Source: Himantopus leucocephalus (Eukaryota; Chordata; Aves; Charadriiformes; Recurvirostridae). From it: 64,000 nucleotides of DNA. The position numbers were made by a program, and so were the translations under genes. A model generated the notes under the pieces. It saw only the letters and a program-made list of their open reading frames with translations, was not told where the DNA came from and made no database searches. Below are positions 51,001 to 63,400 of the stretch, piece by piece. Where the stretch lies: the NCBI GenBank assembly GCA_003993805.1, contig RSEF01000003.1:102507386-102571385 (forward strand), read 5' to 3'. Numbering within the stretch: position 1 is the stretch's first letter; each line of letters starts with the position of its first letter.

Positions 51001-52685
51001 ATGAAAAGGAGCTCTTGCGAAAGATCTGCAAATGTAAATGTTGTTCAAGACACAAGAAAAGCTTTTTTGCAGCCTTCTTGGTGAACTTTAGTTATTTCTG
51101 TCAATCAGAAACACTGTCTAGGCTTGTAGGTAAGTGCTGTATAAATAGGAGAGTACAAACAAATCAGTACGGATTCACACTGATCTCTGATCTGCATTTG
51201 AGTATGTTTTGAACACAAACTACTCATTGAATCATGTTCTCTAGTGCTTTTTTTTCTATATAAATGTTACGCTACTAGCTTATACTTAGTAAGCTCATTG
51301 CGTTTTTTAACTTTTTATGCTCAATCTTAAGCAAAATATTACATTGTCTAAATCACACATTTCAGATGGAAGATAAGAAGTAACTGCTCCATAGGAGCTC
51401 AAGAGTTTATTCTGAAAAATTAGGTGGTTCTTACTGCCAGACAAGGGCTTGAATTGCTTTGCCTTATTTAAGAAAAATCAAATCTTTTCAGGTTGCTATT
51501 CTAGAATTAAATTGTTCTAAAATTATGTATTGTGATATAATGTATTTCAAATATTCCCTTTCAAGGTTCTAGTCATCTTTCTGATATTAATTTTAAAATA
51601 AGTTTCAAACAGGACTATAGTGAAGCTAAATGTTCCTGAATCCAGAATATAATCATTAGCTAGCTGCACAACAGGATGGCAGTAGGAAGGGCCATTCAAC
51701 AGTTACCTGAATCCTTCTGAAATATTTGCTTGCAATACAGGCTTTGGTGTGTGAAGAGATCTGAGCTATTTTATGTCAAATAGGATGCAAATTGTAAAGG
51801 TTTGTTTTTCTGTTTCAACAAAAAATTCATATTGAGCAATATTATCAGGGTGTCTTTTGCATGGGAAGTAGTGGATGTTCCTTACAGTTAACTTACGGTT
51901 GCTAAAAGTGCCTTTGAGTGTTAGTTTACCTCCCATTTATTCAAAATTGGCCAAGAGAGTCTGTACTAATGACTAGTGCAAACTACCAATTGTGGTTTTT
52001 AGTTCAAGCTATAGTTTATTTCTTAGTGTCTCTTATGGCCCTTAACTGTTTTGTTTTGCTTCTTGCAAGACTGTGGTTGGTGCAAGCTGAAGAAGCAAAG
52101 CAGAGTGTCTAGCATTCTCATTAACAATACAGTAGAATAATAAGATTATGACAGAATTTTGATAGGTAAATAACAAATTGTTTCTCTTGTCATTCAGACA
52201 ACTCTTGTCTTTAGTGGCCTGGAGTGGAAAAGAAGGGGTTTGGTTTCTAACTTTCTTCTAAACTTGGTGGTTAATGGCGAGAAAAAGAATTCATTTTTAT
52301 GCAGGCATCTTCAGGCTGAAAACTTCTGCGAGAACAGCCTCTTTCTTGGATATTGTAGCCAATATATTTAAGAATTTTACACTGTTCTATGGAGTTTTTT
52401 TTCAGTTGATAAAGGAGAATTAGTTTGGAAGAACTGTAATGTTGAATATTATCACTGTTATAATGAAGGCCAGATAATGTCTTTAGCACCTGTATGTTCC
52501 ACACACCTCACAAATGTGAGAAACTCCACAAAAATGTATTAACCAAAATAGATATAAAGGGCAGGAAAGTCTGCAGATTGTAAAAAGGTAATGCTTGAAA
52601 TGATAACTGATATGTAAGCTTCAAGATTTTTGCTGAAGTTAATGGATTGTATTAATTGGACTTTTCTAATGGCTTTCTTCTCTAG

Positions 52686-52769
52686 GCACGAGCTTTAACA
52701 CCTCAGACAGCAGAAACGGATGCAATAAGATTTTTGGTTGGAACACAGTCTCTTAGATATGATAATCAG
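52686..52769 (+). CDS. EIPR1: EIPR1 exon 2 ([28 protein letters not shown])
   Basis: This 84-nt exon is 28 codons, phase 0 at both ends, between acceptor ttctctag and donor cag/gtaatt. It encodes [19 protein letters not shown] then TQSLRYDNQ, continuing directly from LEFQ of exon 1. The segment is almost identical to mammalian EIPR1 and forms the start of the first WD40 blade (a beta strand in [11 protein letters not shown]). Skipping it would keep the frame but remove this strand. Confidence 0.95.
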
Positions 52770-53369
52770 GTAATTTTTCTGTCAAATGTCAGTTGTAATT
52801 TTTTTTTAACGTTGTTCCAATATCATTCCTCCTCCTTTCTCCCCCCTGTTGAATTTGAACAATAAGTGATAGTCAAGCTGAAGACTTCTGGAGTAGAATG
52901 TAAAAATGTCGGTAAGAAATGTAGGTGAATGAAAGCTGTGTGTGTTTTCTGAAAATGAAATTACTTTTCTAAATTATATGACTAAATCAGATTGGTTTCG
53001 TAAAGGAACTGCCATATTTTTGTTAACTTAAATCCATAGATTCTCTGGAGCTATCTTTAAACCACAGAAGAGATGCAAAGTAAAACAGAAGTCTTTAAGC
53101 CTTGATTGCCTCTAATGGTATGTGCACAGTTCTCTGTGTGTGGAGCTTCATTAACTGGATTTTTCATTATTAATTGTTGGCAATCAGCTATGTCTGCTCT
53201 GATCATAACTTTAACAACTGAAACTAAAATTTGAGTGACTTTTGTGGCTCAATTTCTATTGGGCTGTTTCTTCTGCAGTTAAGAGTGCAGTACTTCTAAT
53301 TGTACAGCCGTTTTATTTTTTGTGACTAATTTCAGTAAATACCTTCATACTGAAAGAAGGTTTTGAGGC

Positions 53370-54168
53370 CAGAAGAACTGGAAAGCCGTACTGAGCGCAG
53401 GTGGTAAGGCTTTGGTAGCAGGGGAGCTGCAGTGGTGGCCTCTGTGAGAAGAAGCCAGGGGTTGCCTGTGCTGGACGTGGCTGGTTCCAGTGACTCTGCT
53501 ACAGGACACAGCTGAGCCAGTCAGCATGGTGGCACCTCTGTGAAAACATTTAAGAAAATGCTTTAATGAAAAGAGGAGGAGGGAACAAAGACTGAGAAAC
53601 AGTGGAGGAAACAACAGAGGTAAGACCAAGGTCAGGAGGAACAGAAGATGTTCCATGGTGGAGCAGGTATCCACTGCAGCCTGTGGAGCACCTGTGCCGG
53701 AGCAGATGGATGTCCCTGAAAGAAGTGTGGCCCATTAGGACAGTACGCTGGAGCAGAGGAAAAGAGTGAGCTGGGAAAAGCATCAGAGAGAAAACGTTAT
53801 GTACTTACTATATACACCACTGCCCCACACCCCCCTGTGCCGCTTGAAGTGGGTTAGAGGAGTATGGAGCAAAGTTAAGCCTGGGGAATGGGGGAGAGAA
53901 GGTGCTGGTTTAAGGTTTGTCTTTTTCTTTCCCACTTCCCAAATTAGTAATTACATTTCTATTTTAATAGGCAATAAATTAATTAATTTACCCAAATCCA
54001 GTCTGTTTTGCACGCAACAATAATTGGTAAGTGATCTCCCTGCCTTTAGCTTGCCCCATGAGCTTTCTCATTCCTGTTCTTTGTATTTTCTATTTTCTAT
54101 TTTCTCCACCTGTCCTGCTTGGGGAGAGCAAGTGGCTGGGTGGTTAGCCAAGGCTAACACCCACCACA
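53370..54168 (+). mobile_element. Degraded avian ERV LTR / 3' region
   Basis: The plus strand contains landmarks of a common avian endogenous-retrovirus LTR: tandem-like ggagcaggtatccactgcag and gctggagcag units, a purine-rich stretch, aggcaataaattaatt (polyadenylation-signal region), tctgttttgcacgcaacaat, aattggtaagtgatctccct, and a cacccaccaca end near 54168. The copy is truncated and mutated. No viral gene remains open and the 5' boundary is approximate. The family was recognised from memory, so its name is left open. Confidence 0.65.
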
Positions 54169-56083
54169 GAAGCCCCTAGAATGGATACAGTCACAGACTC
54201 TTCTGAAACTGGTCTATAATGGACTGCACAAAACAAACTCAGTACCATGGCTCTGGGAGATGTGAGCTGTCAATTTCCAGTGCGGCTTTGAGTTTGTTCC
54301 TCAATGATAATACTGGATGAGGCTAAAGGAAAAAAGTATTCAGAGGCATAGGGGGGATGGAGTATTCAGTTTCTTTACATTTCAGGTAATACTTGCGAGA
54401 CCAGTAATGAAAGAAGTGGCAGGCAGACTTAGTTAAGAATAAATACACGCAATTATATTTTTGGATTGTGCTGTCTCAGATGTTCTTCAGACATTTGGTT
54501 ATAATGTGGTTTTCTACTGTGAATTCTATGTGGCTTTTTTTATGTCTGGGTTCAACTAATTAAATCCTGATACAAAATTGTAGTTGGGGAACAATTGTCA
54601 TTTATCAGTTGATATCCAGCAGATCTTCAATAATTTAAATGTCCTGTTTTAAGTAAGTTGATTGGGCATATACTACAAATTTTAGAAATATTTACACATA
54701 TTTCAACTTTGAGTATGCTTTTCTGATGAATAACATTAATAATAGAAATGCAGGATGCTTCCTAGGGTATTAACAAACGTTTGGGGGTTATTGGCCTTTA
54801 GCTGTGCCTCAGGCTGTCAGCTCCTCTCAGCTAGTTGCTAATCCCCAAGAAGTGCTCTAGGCCTCCATTCATTACTGCTTAATTCAGTACTAGGTTCTCT
54901 AGATTTGCTTAAAAACTTTTTTAGTTACCAAACCGAACTTATGAGCTGGCTTGCAACCTCTTGTGTTTGACGGAGCACTGCACAGTGAGAGGTTTAAGTC
55001 TCTTACGCACTGCCATCATGAGCAGAATGTTTCTTCCCTTCTGGCCACAGACGGGTGTAGTGCAAATGAAAAAGCAGTAGTTGTACAGCTGACATGGTAA
55101 CTTCTGCCTCGTTGAGTTCTATTGCTATATGAAGCAATTTAGGCATTCATACGAAATCTGGTGAAAATATTTTGCTATTAACACTGGTATTTTAAAGCAA
55201 AGGAAAATGTAAGATTTTATATTCTGTCAATATTTGAGATACTAACAGTGTCTAGTACTTAGCATTTGGACTTCATAACTTGCTGGAAATTGTTTAAGTA
55301 GTTTCTCTTTGATGCACCGTGTTCTACACAGTGTAGTTTTGGAACTCTCATCCTCAGTACTTTCATTGTTGCTAAACTGTGGCTTTTTATACTGTTCTTA
55401 GTTTGATACATTTACTATATGCTTTTGGAGACATAGAGGGGAAGTACATGTTACTTACTCTTTTCTCATCTCTCTCGCTCTCAGAACTTCCCAAGTTCTT
55501 TTCAGTCTTGTGTTTTAGAACCTAAAATACTTATTTTCATGGTTTACCTTAATTCATGGCATTATATAGGCACAAAGCAGAGCATTGGCTGAACTAAAGC
55601 AGTTTTCCAGTCTTTGCTGCCTGTGAGTGCCTGATGAAAGACAATCAATTATGGAGATTACATAATTGAAGAAAAAGATATTTTGTGTTGAAATTGGTTA
55701 GTTTTATTCTCCTTTCCTTGGGTATTTCATTTACAATTAGTAATTCCTCCAGATTTTGAGGAGAACTAAATAGCTATTTGTTCTCATTCAAATCTCACTT
55801 TTTCCTCAATACTTAGACTTGTGTTCAGCGGGAACTTTTCCCAGTGTAATTAAAGCAGGTTAGTAACTCATTTATTTAGTTACTGGTAATAAAATCAGTC
55901 ACTAAGAGGTGTTTTCCACAAGGATTGTGTTCCATAAGAGGTATGATTAGTGTAACAGTTAATGATATATTTACAGTCATGTTGAGAAAGTTCTCTGTGT
56001 GGACTTAAAAAATGGTAAGTGTAGGTAAGCTATATCCTCGTCTATAGTGTCTATATGCTGCACCAACTAATTTTCTGTGAAAA

Positions 56084-56121
56084 GCAAGTGCAAGGTCCTG
56101 CACCTGGGGAAGAAGAATGCT
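56084..56121 (+). mobile_element. CR1 LINE fragment, cut by gap
   Basis: aagcaagtgcaaggtcctgc followed by acctggggaagaagaa matches CR1 sense sequence from the region just 3' of the reverse-transcriptase core. It runs into the N gap at 56122. Confidence 0.65.
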
Positions 56122-56221
56122 NNNNNNNNNNNNNNNNNNNNNNNNNNNNNNNNNNNNNNNNNNNNNNNNNNNNNNNNNNNNNNNNNNNNNNNNNNNNNNN
56201 NNNNNNNNNNNNNNNNNNNNN
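56122..56221. other. Assembly gap (100 N) inside CR1 sequence
   Basis: Exactly 100 N, flanked on the left by plus-oriented CR1 and on the right by minus-oriented CR1. The inverted arrangement probably caused the break. Confidence 0.95.
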
Positions 56222-56596
56222 CACTTCCCTAGTCCTGCTGGCTACACCATTCCTGATACAGGCCGGGATGCCATTGGCCTTGGCCACCTGGGCACACTGG
56301 TGGCTCATGTTCAGCTGGCTGTCAGTCAACACTCCCAGGTCCTTTTCTGCCAGGCAGCCATTCTTCCCCAAGCCTGTTGCGTTTCGTGGGGTTGTTATGA
56401 CCGAAGCGCAGGACTCAGCAATTGGCCTCGTTGAAGCTTATACCATTGGCCTCAGCCCATCGATGCAGCCTGTCCAGATCCCTCTGAAGAGCCCTCCTAN
56501 GATGCAGCCTGTCCAGATCCCTCTGAAGAGCCCTCCTACCTCAAGCAGATCAACACTCCCACCTAACTTGGTGTCGTCTGCAAACTTACTGAGGGT
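56222..56596 (-). mobile_element. CR1 LINE ORF2 fragment with FADD motif
   Basis: On the minus strand this reads as the CR1 ORF2 reverse-transcriptase region. Near 56590-56560 it encodes TLSKFADDTKLG, which carries the catalytic (F/Y)ADD box, and farther on [23 protein letters not shown] and SRTREV. The frame is broken by indels and by a single-N duplication at 56500, so the copy is dead. CR1 is a non-LTR retrotransposon, the dominant LINE of birds. Confidence 0.9.
56462..56538. repeat. 38-bp exact direct copies separated by a single N (likely assembly artefact)
   Basis: gatgcagcctgtccagatcc and the following bases at 56462-56499 are repeated exactly at 56501-56538, with N at 56500. CR1 copies do not carry this duplication at this point, which supports an unmerged overlap. 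Confidence 0.9.
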
Positions 56597-57276
56597 AACC
56601 TATTTAAAAACAAACCTGCAAATAAAAATCAAAATCACAGAAAAGCAAACCTAGCTCTATGTATTTTAAAAACATTTTATATATATTTAAACACTATTGT
56701 TTTTCTTAATCTTTCAGTTCAATGTTTTATTTTTCCACATAGTATAAAAAGTATTATGAAGTTATAGTTGGTACAGATATGTGATTGCTGAAGTGAATTT
56801 TCAAAACTTCTTACTAAGGCTTACAGTATTTGTTTCAAATAAGAGTCCTTTCCCTTTCTCCCCTTCTTTCTTCATAAGACATTTGAATTTGATGATTTGG
56901 ATACAGAATTAGTGCAGACAGACTAAGGATTGTAATGTTATCATTTTTCTTTATTGCTATAAGAAGTGTTGAATTGCAGTACGAGCGACTGACTTACTAC
57001 TAGCCATAAAATGAAAAATCACCTTCAAGCTTTTAGTTGCAAAATTGAGAAGAATAAACACGGTATTTCCTCAAAACAGGGAAATTGCTTGTGTTTTTCT
57101 AGAGAAGTATATCCTACATGAAATCAATGATGTACTAAATTGTTAGTATAACAATTAATTAAAGTAGATAACGGTTATAAAATTCTCATTAAATTGTCCT
57201 GTGCGGTCTTCGTGTATAATTAAGACCCACAGGAAAACATTTGAAACCCTAATGTTCTCTTTTATTGTATTTGCAG

Positions 57277-57409
57277 ATTCACATCATAGATTTTGACGAT
57301 GAAAACAACATTATAAACAAAAATGTTCTCCTTCATCAAGTGGGTGAAATTTGGCACATTAGTACCAGTCCTGCAGATAAAGGTGTACTAGCAACCTGCT
57401 ACAATAAAA
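57277..57409 (+). CDS. EIPR1: EIPR1 exon 3 ([29 protein letters not shown]...)
   Basis: This 133-nt exon encodes 44 residues plus one base, between acceptor tatttgcag and donor aaaa/gtaagt. It carries [36 protein letters not shown] and VLATCYNK. It follows YDNQ of exon 2 in phase 0 and ends in phase 1. It is near-identical to mammalian EIPR1 residues of about 43-86; the GEIWHIS--P pattern is the start of the next WD40 repeat. Exon 4 (expected SDSKVLTCAAVW-like) is not in the remaining 6.6 kb, so the gene runs off the window. Confidence 0.95.
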
Positions 57410-60400
57410 GTAAGTCCTTTCTAACCGGGTTAAACTTGTTTAAGTGTTTTGATATTTTTGAATGTGCAAAGATTGAACATCTAGTTATGTATAAACACTT
57501 TAAATTAGAATTTTCAACACTGGCATTTTTTCGAAAAATGTGCTGTACCTTTACCTATACCTCATTTGTCTCATACCCTTGAGTCATCTTGGTTAGAAGT
57601 CTATTTTTGCATTCACGTCAAGAAAAGCAGCAAAATAGAAGTATTGTTTGCCTGATAAATGCAAAGCATGGCAAATAAAATATATTCCTGTTATTTTAGG
57701 TTTCATTCTTTTTATTGTTTGATATGTTTGCTTTTGAAAGTGGAAGTAAATTTCTTTCAAAACAGCATCATGTCAGCATCAAGCTCTCCTTAAAATTGCA
57801 GCTGAAGTTTGTATATAATGTTATTTGTCATATGTTTAATGCAATATGACCACAGAGAACTATAAATTCTTATCTAAATTTCTCATCAGAAACAGTAGAA
57901 ATGCTCCTTGTGTAACCTAATACTAAATGCGCAGCTGTTAAGATTAAGGATCTCTCTGTGTTTCCTAGGTGAGGCAGGTGTGAAGATCTTGTGTCATGAG
58001 GCTTGAAAAATCTGCTTACATCACTTGGGGAAGGGAGTACTTTTTCTCTCTGACAAGCAAGAAATTTCTGCTGTCAATTGGAATAAATGTTATTACTTCT
58101 AGTAAATATTATTCCATTCTTTCATGGAAATACAGTTCAAGAATATAAGAATAAGGCAGTGAGTTTCAGACTTCATGCATCTGTGGACAGCTGTAGAGGT
58201 GTGAATTCCTGCTGTTCAACCTTGTGCCTATGTTAGAGAGAAGGTTCCAGGATTGCTCAGTTCTCCTGCTTCTTTTGGAATGAAATATAAGTGCTAAAAT
58301 TCGAATTTCTTTCACAATTCTTAAGTGAGTCTTTTAAAGACAATTAAAGAAGATAAGTAGAGTAATAAAGAGCTTTTCCTGTTTTCTAACCTTAAACTGA
58401 AAATGATTGTGGGTATTTTGACTGAGAGAGAGCCCTGAAATGGTATTGGCCTGTTTTTGATTACTCTTTACTCTAGTTGACTTCCTGGATGTAAATTCCT
58501 CTCCTTGCCAGTGATCCATGGAGAAAATGAGAAAGCAATAATGGGGCCTGAAATTCTGAAGTTGTCTTAGTAATTTTCTGGCTAGTTTCAGAGGAGAATC
58601 TGAGGAAGTTGGCTGAAGTCTCCTTTAAAGAAAACCAAAACGAGTTTCTTTCTCTAGCCTTTCTGAGTTGATCACATTTGTTTTTCTTAAAGAATATTGT
58701 GCTGCATGGAATAGCATGAAACACTTGAAAGAATTTACCTCTTTTTCGCTACATATCTGAACAGCAAGGTGATAGGAGATAGCTTATCAAGTCCAGTATT
58801 TTAAGTATGTAATGTACCATGTAGTGCTAACCAGTCTTTATTCAATTTGTATCTATTTTTGAGCTCAAGTATTGTTCTAGAAAGTATGGTGAAAACAAAT
58901 ATAGGCCTTTTTGAGAAAAGAATGTAAAATTTTTTGTTTTATGTTCCTTAATAGCAATATGCATATTAATTGAAACTCCTCTTTGGGAGAGAGCTTACTG
59001 AGGTTACTAGAATTGAGCTTCTATCCAAACAGTCTAAATTTCTGTGAGAATTCTGATTTCCATTATTGGATCTATTAATTCATACTCATGTTTTCTTTTC
59101 TAGCTTCTTTGTGTTCTAGATTTCGTTGACTTTACCTAGTTTCTGAACATTAAGCTTTATTGTTTGTACTTCATGTATCTTCATTTAGTATCATCAGCCA
59201 TAGACTTTTGGCAGCAAACAAGATCTGATTCTTAAATGATTATTGATGACTCTAAATAGCAATGTATAGAACAAAGCACACAGCATGGAGTTCTAATAAT
59301 AAGGAATATTGAGTTTAGCAGACTACTTATTTCAAGTAGTAATGCAACCAAATTAAGCAATTGAAACCTTTAAAACTCTTATGTATTGCATTTCTTTAGT
59401 TATTTTAAAAAGACTCTAACTATTTTCCTCACTGAAGTACCAGTCAAATGAAATGATGCTGTCAGGAAGTCGTAGGTATTGTGACCACCTCTTCTGTCTG
59501 AGCCCAGCACTTCTGTCAAATCTCGACTGTTGTTGAAACTGGGAGATTGAAGAAATGTGATGTGTGTCCATTATTATAGCTATTTTTTGAAGTTGCTTAA
59601 ATAAGTGCTGAAACATGGCATTGAAGAAGAGTGGAATCATGTACGTTTTGCATTTCATAGCTCATTGAAGTAAGCTAATGGAACAGAGTGAAGCACTCCT
59701 GAAAAAACTTTGAAATTTCCTCTTATATTGGGAGAGATACCAAGTTGTCTTTTACTTTCTCACACTTATAGGTAGTTAGCATAACCAAGGTATGAATAAG
59801 GTCTTATATTACTAAAGGAAAAAAATGCAGTAGGTGCAAACAAAAGAGCACTTCTTTCACAGATCTCCTTTCTTTTTTGTCTATGAGGAGAAGTATGCCT
59901 TTCTTATAGGAAGTTGGGGTAAGTAGTAATGGTTGAACTGAAAGAGTGATACTGTGTACCTACTTTGAAGAGAGATTTTGAGTCTTGAATAACTTTTTAA
60001 AAGCATTTTGTAGCTAGTGATGCAGAAAAATATTGATTGCTGAATAATTTGTTTTAGTGTTTGCAATCTGGATTTGCTGTTCCTCATGCCACAGATAAAT
60101 TCTTTTTCTAGAACTGACTTATGCAGGATACAAGATTGCTTTTTAAACATACTTTTCCCAGATTTTAGCTACCCTTCCTTTTTTTAATCAGGCCGTATTT
60201 TAAAATGCAGTGAAAAATCTTTCTGCAGTATCCAGTTGTTGTTATCCCCTGTAATATTATCGAGACATTCAAACTCTTTTTTGCTTAATTAACTACTTGA
60301 CACTTAATACTGCTGCCTCAAAAAGTCAAAGACAACACTAGCAGTCTCGCTGTATGTTTTGAAATACAAGGGATCTGATGTTATTTGCTTCTCTTTTCTC

Positions 60401-63400
60401 TTGTAGGGCTAAAAGTTAGCAAAATAATGTAATACTCAAAGCTTTTTGTTAATTTTTGCTGAGTGCTAAGAGTTGCATGAGGGAAAACGATACTCATATT
60501 CAGCTAGTAACAGTAGGTTATTTTTGAGGTCGGAATCAAATGGCAAGTTGTAAGCCCCCTACGTGTGTTTGAGAAGGATACTGATGTAATTATGTTTGGA
60601 AGTTTTTTACTGTTCTGGTTGAGAGAGGCCTTGAATTGATGTAATGGGTCTCTTAAAAGTTGAAAGATCCTCCTGGATGGGGAAGTTCCTATGTTTATTT
60701 TTCTATCTTTTTTTTTCTTCCAAGAAGGCATTTTAGCTGCTTCTGTACATGATGGTGTGGAATTTTGCATATCTGAAGCTTTTTTCATGTGTGTGGTTAT
60801 GTATATATATGTAAGGTTTTTTTGCCCTGATGTATATACAGCATCTGCTTCCAAAGTCATAGTTATAAGGCTCTTTTATCCTGAATCATACAGGTAGGAA
60901 GCCTCCTTCAAAAGGAGTAATACTAATGTAGAAGCAGTCTGCCCCTGTCACTCTCTGGGGGATTTACAAATTATTTTCCAGCTTCGTGGATATGTGAAAT
61001 CTTGTCCTTGACACGTATAAATGAAAGAAGCATAAGGAGGTAGAACTTCAAATGTACGTTGTTGTTGTTATTATTATTGGTACACCTACTGAAGAGCAAA
61101 GTCATGTGCTCACAAGTCATAATAGCAAGGCTTCCATGTAAGTGAAAATTAATTTCCTTTTTGTCCACTTGATTTTTTTTTAAGTGCTGACTTCTGATAA
61201 ATTAATAAATGGCTAAACTTGCAAGTGACCACAATCCAGTCATTCTGAGATGAGTTTTTATTTTTAAGAAACTCTAGACAAGACCTGTCAAAGTGCCTGT
61301 CGTGGTTTAACCCCAGCCAGCCACTAGGACCACACAGCTGCTCACCCACCATCCTGGTTTGGATGGGAGAGGGAATTGGAAAAGTAAAACTGAGAAAAAA
61401 GCCTCATGAGATGAGATCAAGACAGTTTAATAAGTCAAGCAAAAGTCATGCATGCAATAAAAGCAAATCAAGGAATTAATTCACTACTTTCCATTGGCAC
61501 GCAGGTGTTCAGCCACCTCCAGGAAAGCAGGGCTCCATCATGCGTAATAATGACTTAGGAAGACATGCCATCACTTCAAACGACCCCCCACCCCGCTTCC
61601 CTCTTCATCCCCCAGCTTTATATACTGAGCATGACTCACATGGTTTGGAATAGCCCTTTGGTCAGTTGAGGTCAGCTCTCCTGGCTGTCTCACCTACCAG
61701 CTTCTTGTGCCCTTCCAGCCTGCTCGCTGGTGGGGCGGTGTGAGGAGCAGAAAAGGCCTTGAGCGGTTAGCAGCAACCCAAAACCACCAGTGTCCTATTG
61801 ACACGGTTTCTCATCCCAAATCCAAGACAGAGTGCTACACCAGCTGCTAGCAAGAAAGTTAACTCCATTCCAGATGAAACGTGACGGTGCCAAATACATC
61901 ATATTTCAACAATTGAGAACAGACTCTCCGTTCTTATTTTTGGCAGACAGGTCCAATAAGAGCTATTGCCTGAATAAGGCTTAAAGCCCATCAGAATATT
62001 TACTATTTACTGTCATACTGATTCTGCAATCTCTTTAAATTTTTATGCTTTCAAGAAAAGTAACTTCCCTAAAAAGTAATATAAGGTGGTTTAGTTAACT
62101 TTCTTTTTCTCTGTGACTTCTTGAGAACTTTAAATGCTTGCTGAATATGCCATTTGGGAACTATGTTCTCTAAACAATGAATAAAGTTAATTTAAATGCT
62201 GCTCTGTATTCTTTTGTTCAAGATACTTTAAGGTATTGTTTTATCAGTAGGTTTTAAAAATGAAAAAACCCTTCCTTTCTCTCAAGTTAGAACCCAGGAA
62301 AACTTTTCTTGTTAGCATCAATATTTATACTTAGATTTTTAATTGTGACGCATCATTAATAAAGCCTTGTATTTTTTCATTCTGGATGTTGATAGTAACT
62401 AGAATAATACTGGTTCAAATAGCATTGGAACAAATACATCTTTGCACATTAACCAGAAATCCTGTTTTCTAGGCCATTTTGTCTTAATATAAAGACAAAA
62501 TTGTTCAACTATCTCTCCACCCCTCCCCATGCACACACATTAAAAATACTGATTTAGAAAAATTGCATAATTGAAAAGGGAAAACTTATTGTACTCAGTT
62601 CCTGTCTCAATTATAGTGGTCTCCCCTCCCACCAATGATGAATATATCAGTTGGGGAATTTTATACTGTTACTACTGATGTTATAGGAAGATGATTTATA
62701 TTATCAAGTGATAGGCTTACAAGTTATGTGTATTTTTGCTTAACTTTCAGCAAAGATCAGAAATTTGCTATGCTGGAGGCATAGTGCTTGCCTGTGCTAC
62801 ACAATATTGTGCAATATTGTATGCTAGAAATGTATTAAGAATGTTCCTGTGTAACTTGCATTGCTAATAGACAAGATGTGTAGTTGGTAGATCTCATAAT
62901 TTATCAGAGGTGATGTTGGTTTTCTGCTCTTTGTCACTTGCCACCTTTACCATTAAAAATTGCTTGTCTTATTTTCAAATGGTAGTCCAGATGTAGCCAA
63001 AGCATAATAAAACTTTAAATGTGTTTTCATAAAACATTAAAATTAATTTAGTAACAGGTAACACTTTGTAAGATTAATTTTGCATCTCTATTTCAAGAAA
63101 TAGATATGTTTTCCTAGGTTTTTTAAAAAAACTTTATGATGGTGGAGGGGGAGATACCAGCATAGCAACCTGTGAACCTAGTGGTTTTCCTGTGTTTTAG
63201 TAACATAACTGGATCCTTCAGATCCCTGGTTTAAAATAAATAAATGAAAATCCCTGACACATGAGATAACTATTTCAGGCAGTCATTACACTGAGAAGTA
63301 ACTTTTTTTTGCAAATGCGTTTAGCAGCTATTTGGTATTGTGAGCATTGTAAGAATTAGGAATGCTGTATTTTATCCCAGATTCCCTAACCGAAGGGGGA

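Larger units (their letters stand above)
38228..52685 (+). other. EIPR1: EIPR1 intron 1 (14.5 kb)
   Basis: Large first intron. Contents seen are an (AT)n/(AC)n stretch near 38717, CR1 tails at 43172 and 47691, a CpG-bearing unexplained patch at about 44690-45170, a minus-strand coding-like frame at 46808-47023, T- and G-rich homopolymer areas around 46210-46280, and a CA-rich tract near 47161. No exon of another gene is recognised. Confidence 0.75.
52770..57276 (+). other. EIPR1: EIPR1 intron 2 (4.5 kb)
   Basis: Holds a degraded avian LTR segment (about 53370-54168) and a cluster of opposed CR1 fragments around a 100-N gap (56084-56596). The remainder is plain AT-rich intron. Confidence 0.8.

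Noticed and set aside
51918..52112. Hydrophobic plus-strand frame of 64 codons in EIPR1 intron 1
   Set aside because: A T-rich sequence naturally encodes Leu/Phe/Val runs; no start context or homology.
53345..53783. Minus-strand frames of 77-109 codons
   Set aside because: They lie antisense within the degraded LTR segment and do not resemble any protein.
62801..62820. Adjacent caatattg palindromes suggesting a protein-binding site or origin
   Set aside because: Short AT-rich palindromes are common by chance in this base composition, and no supporting context was found.
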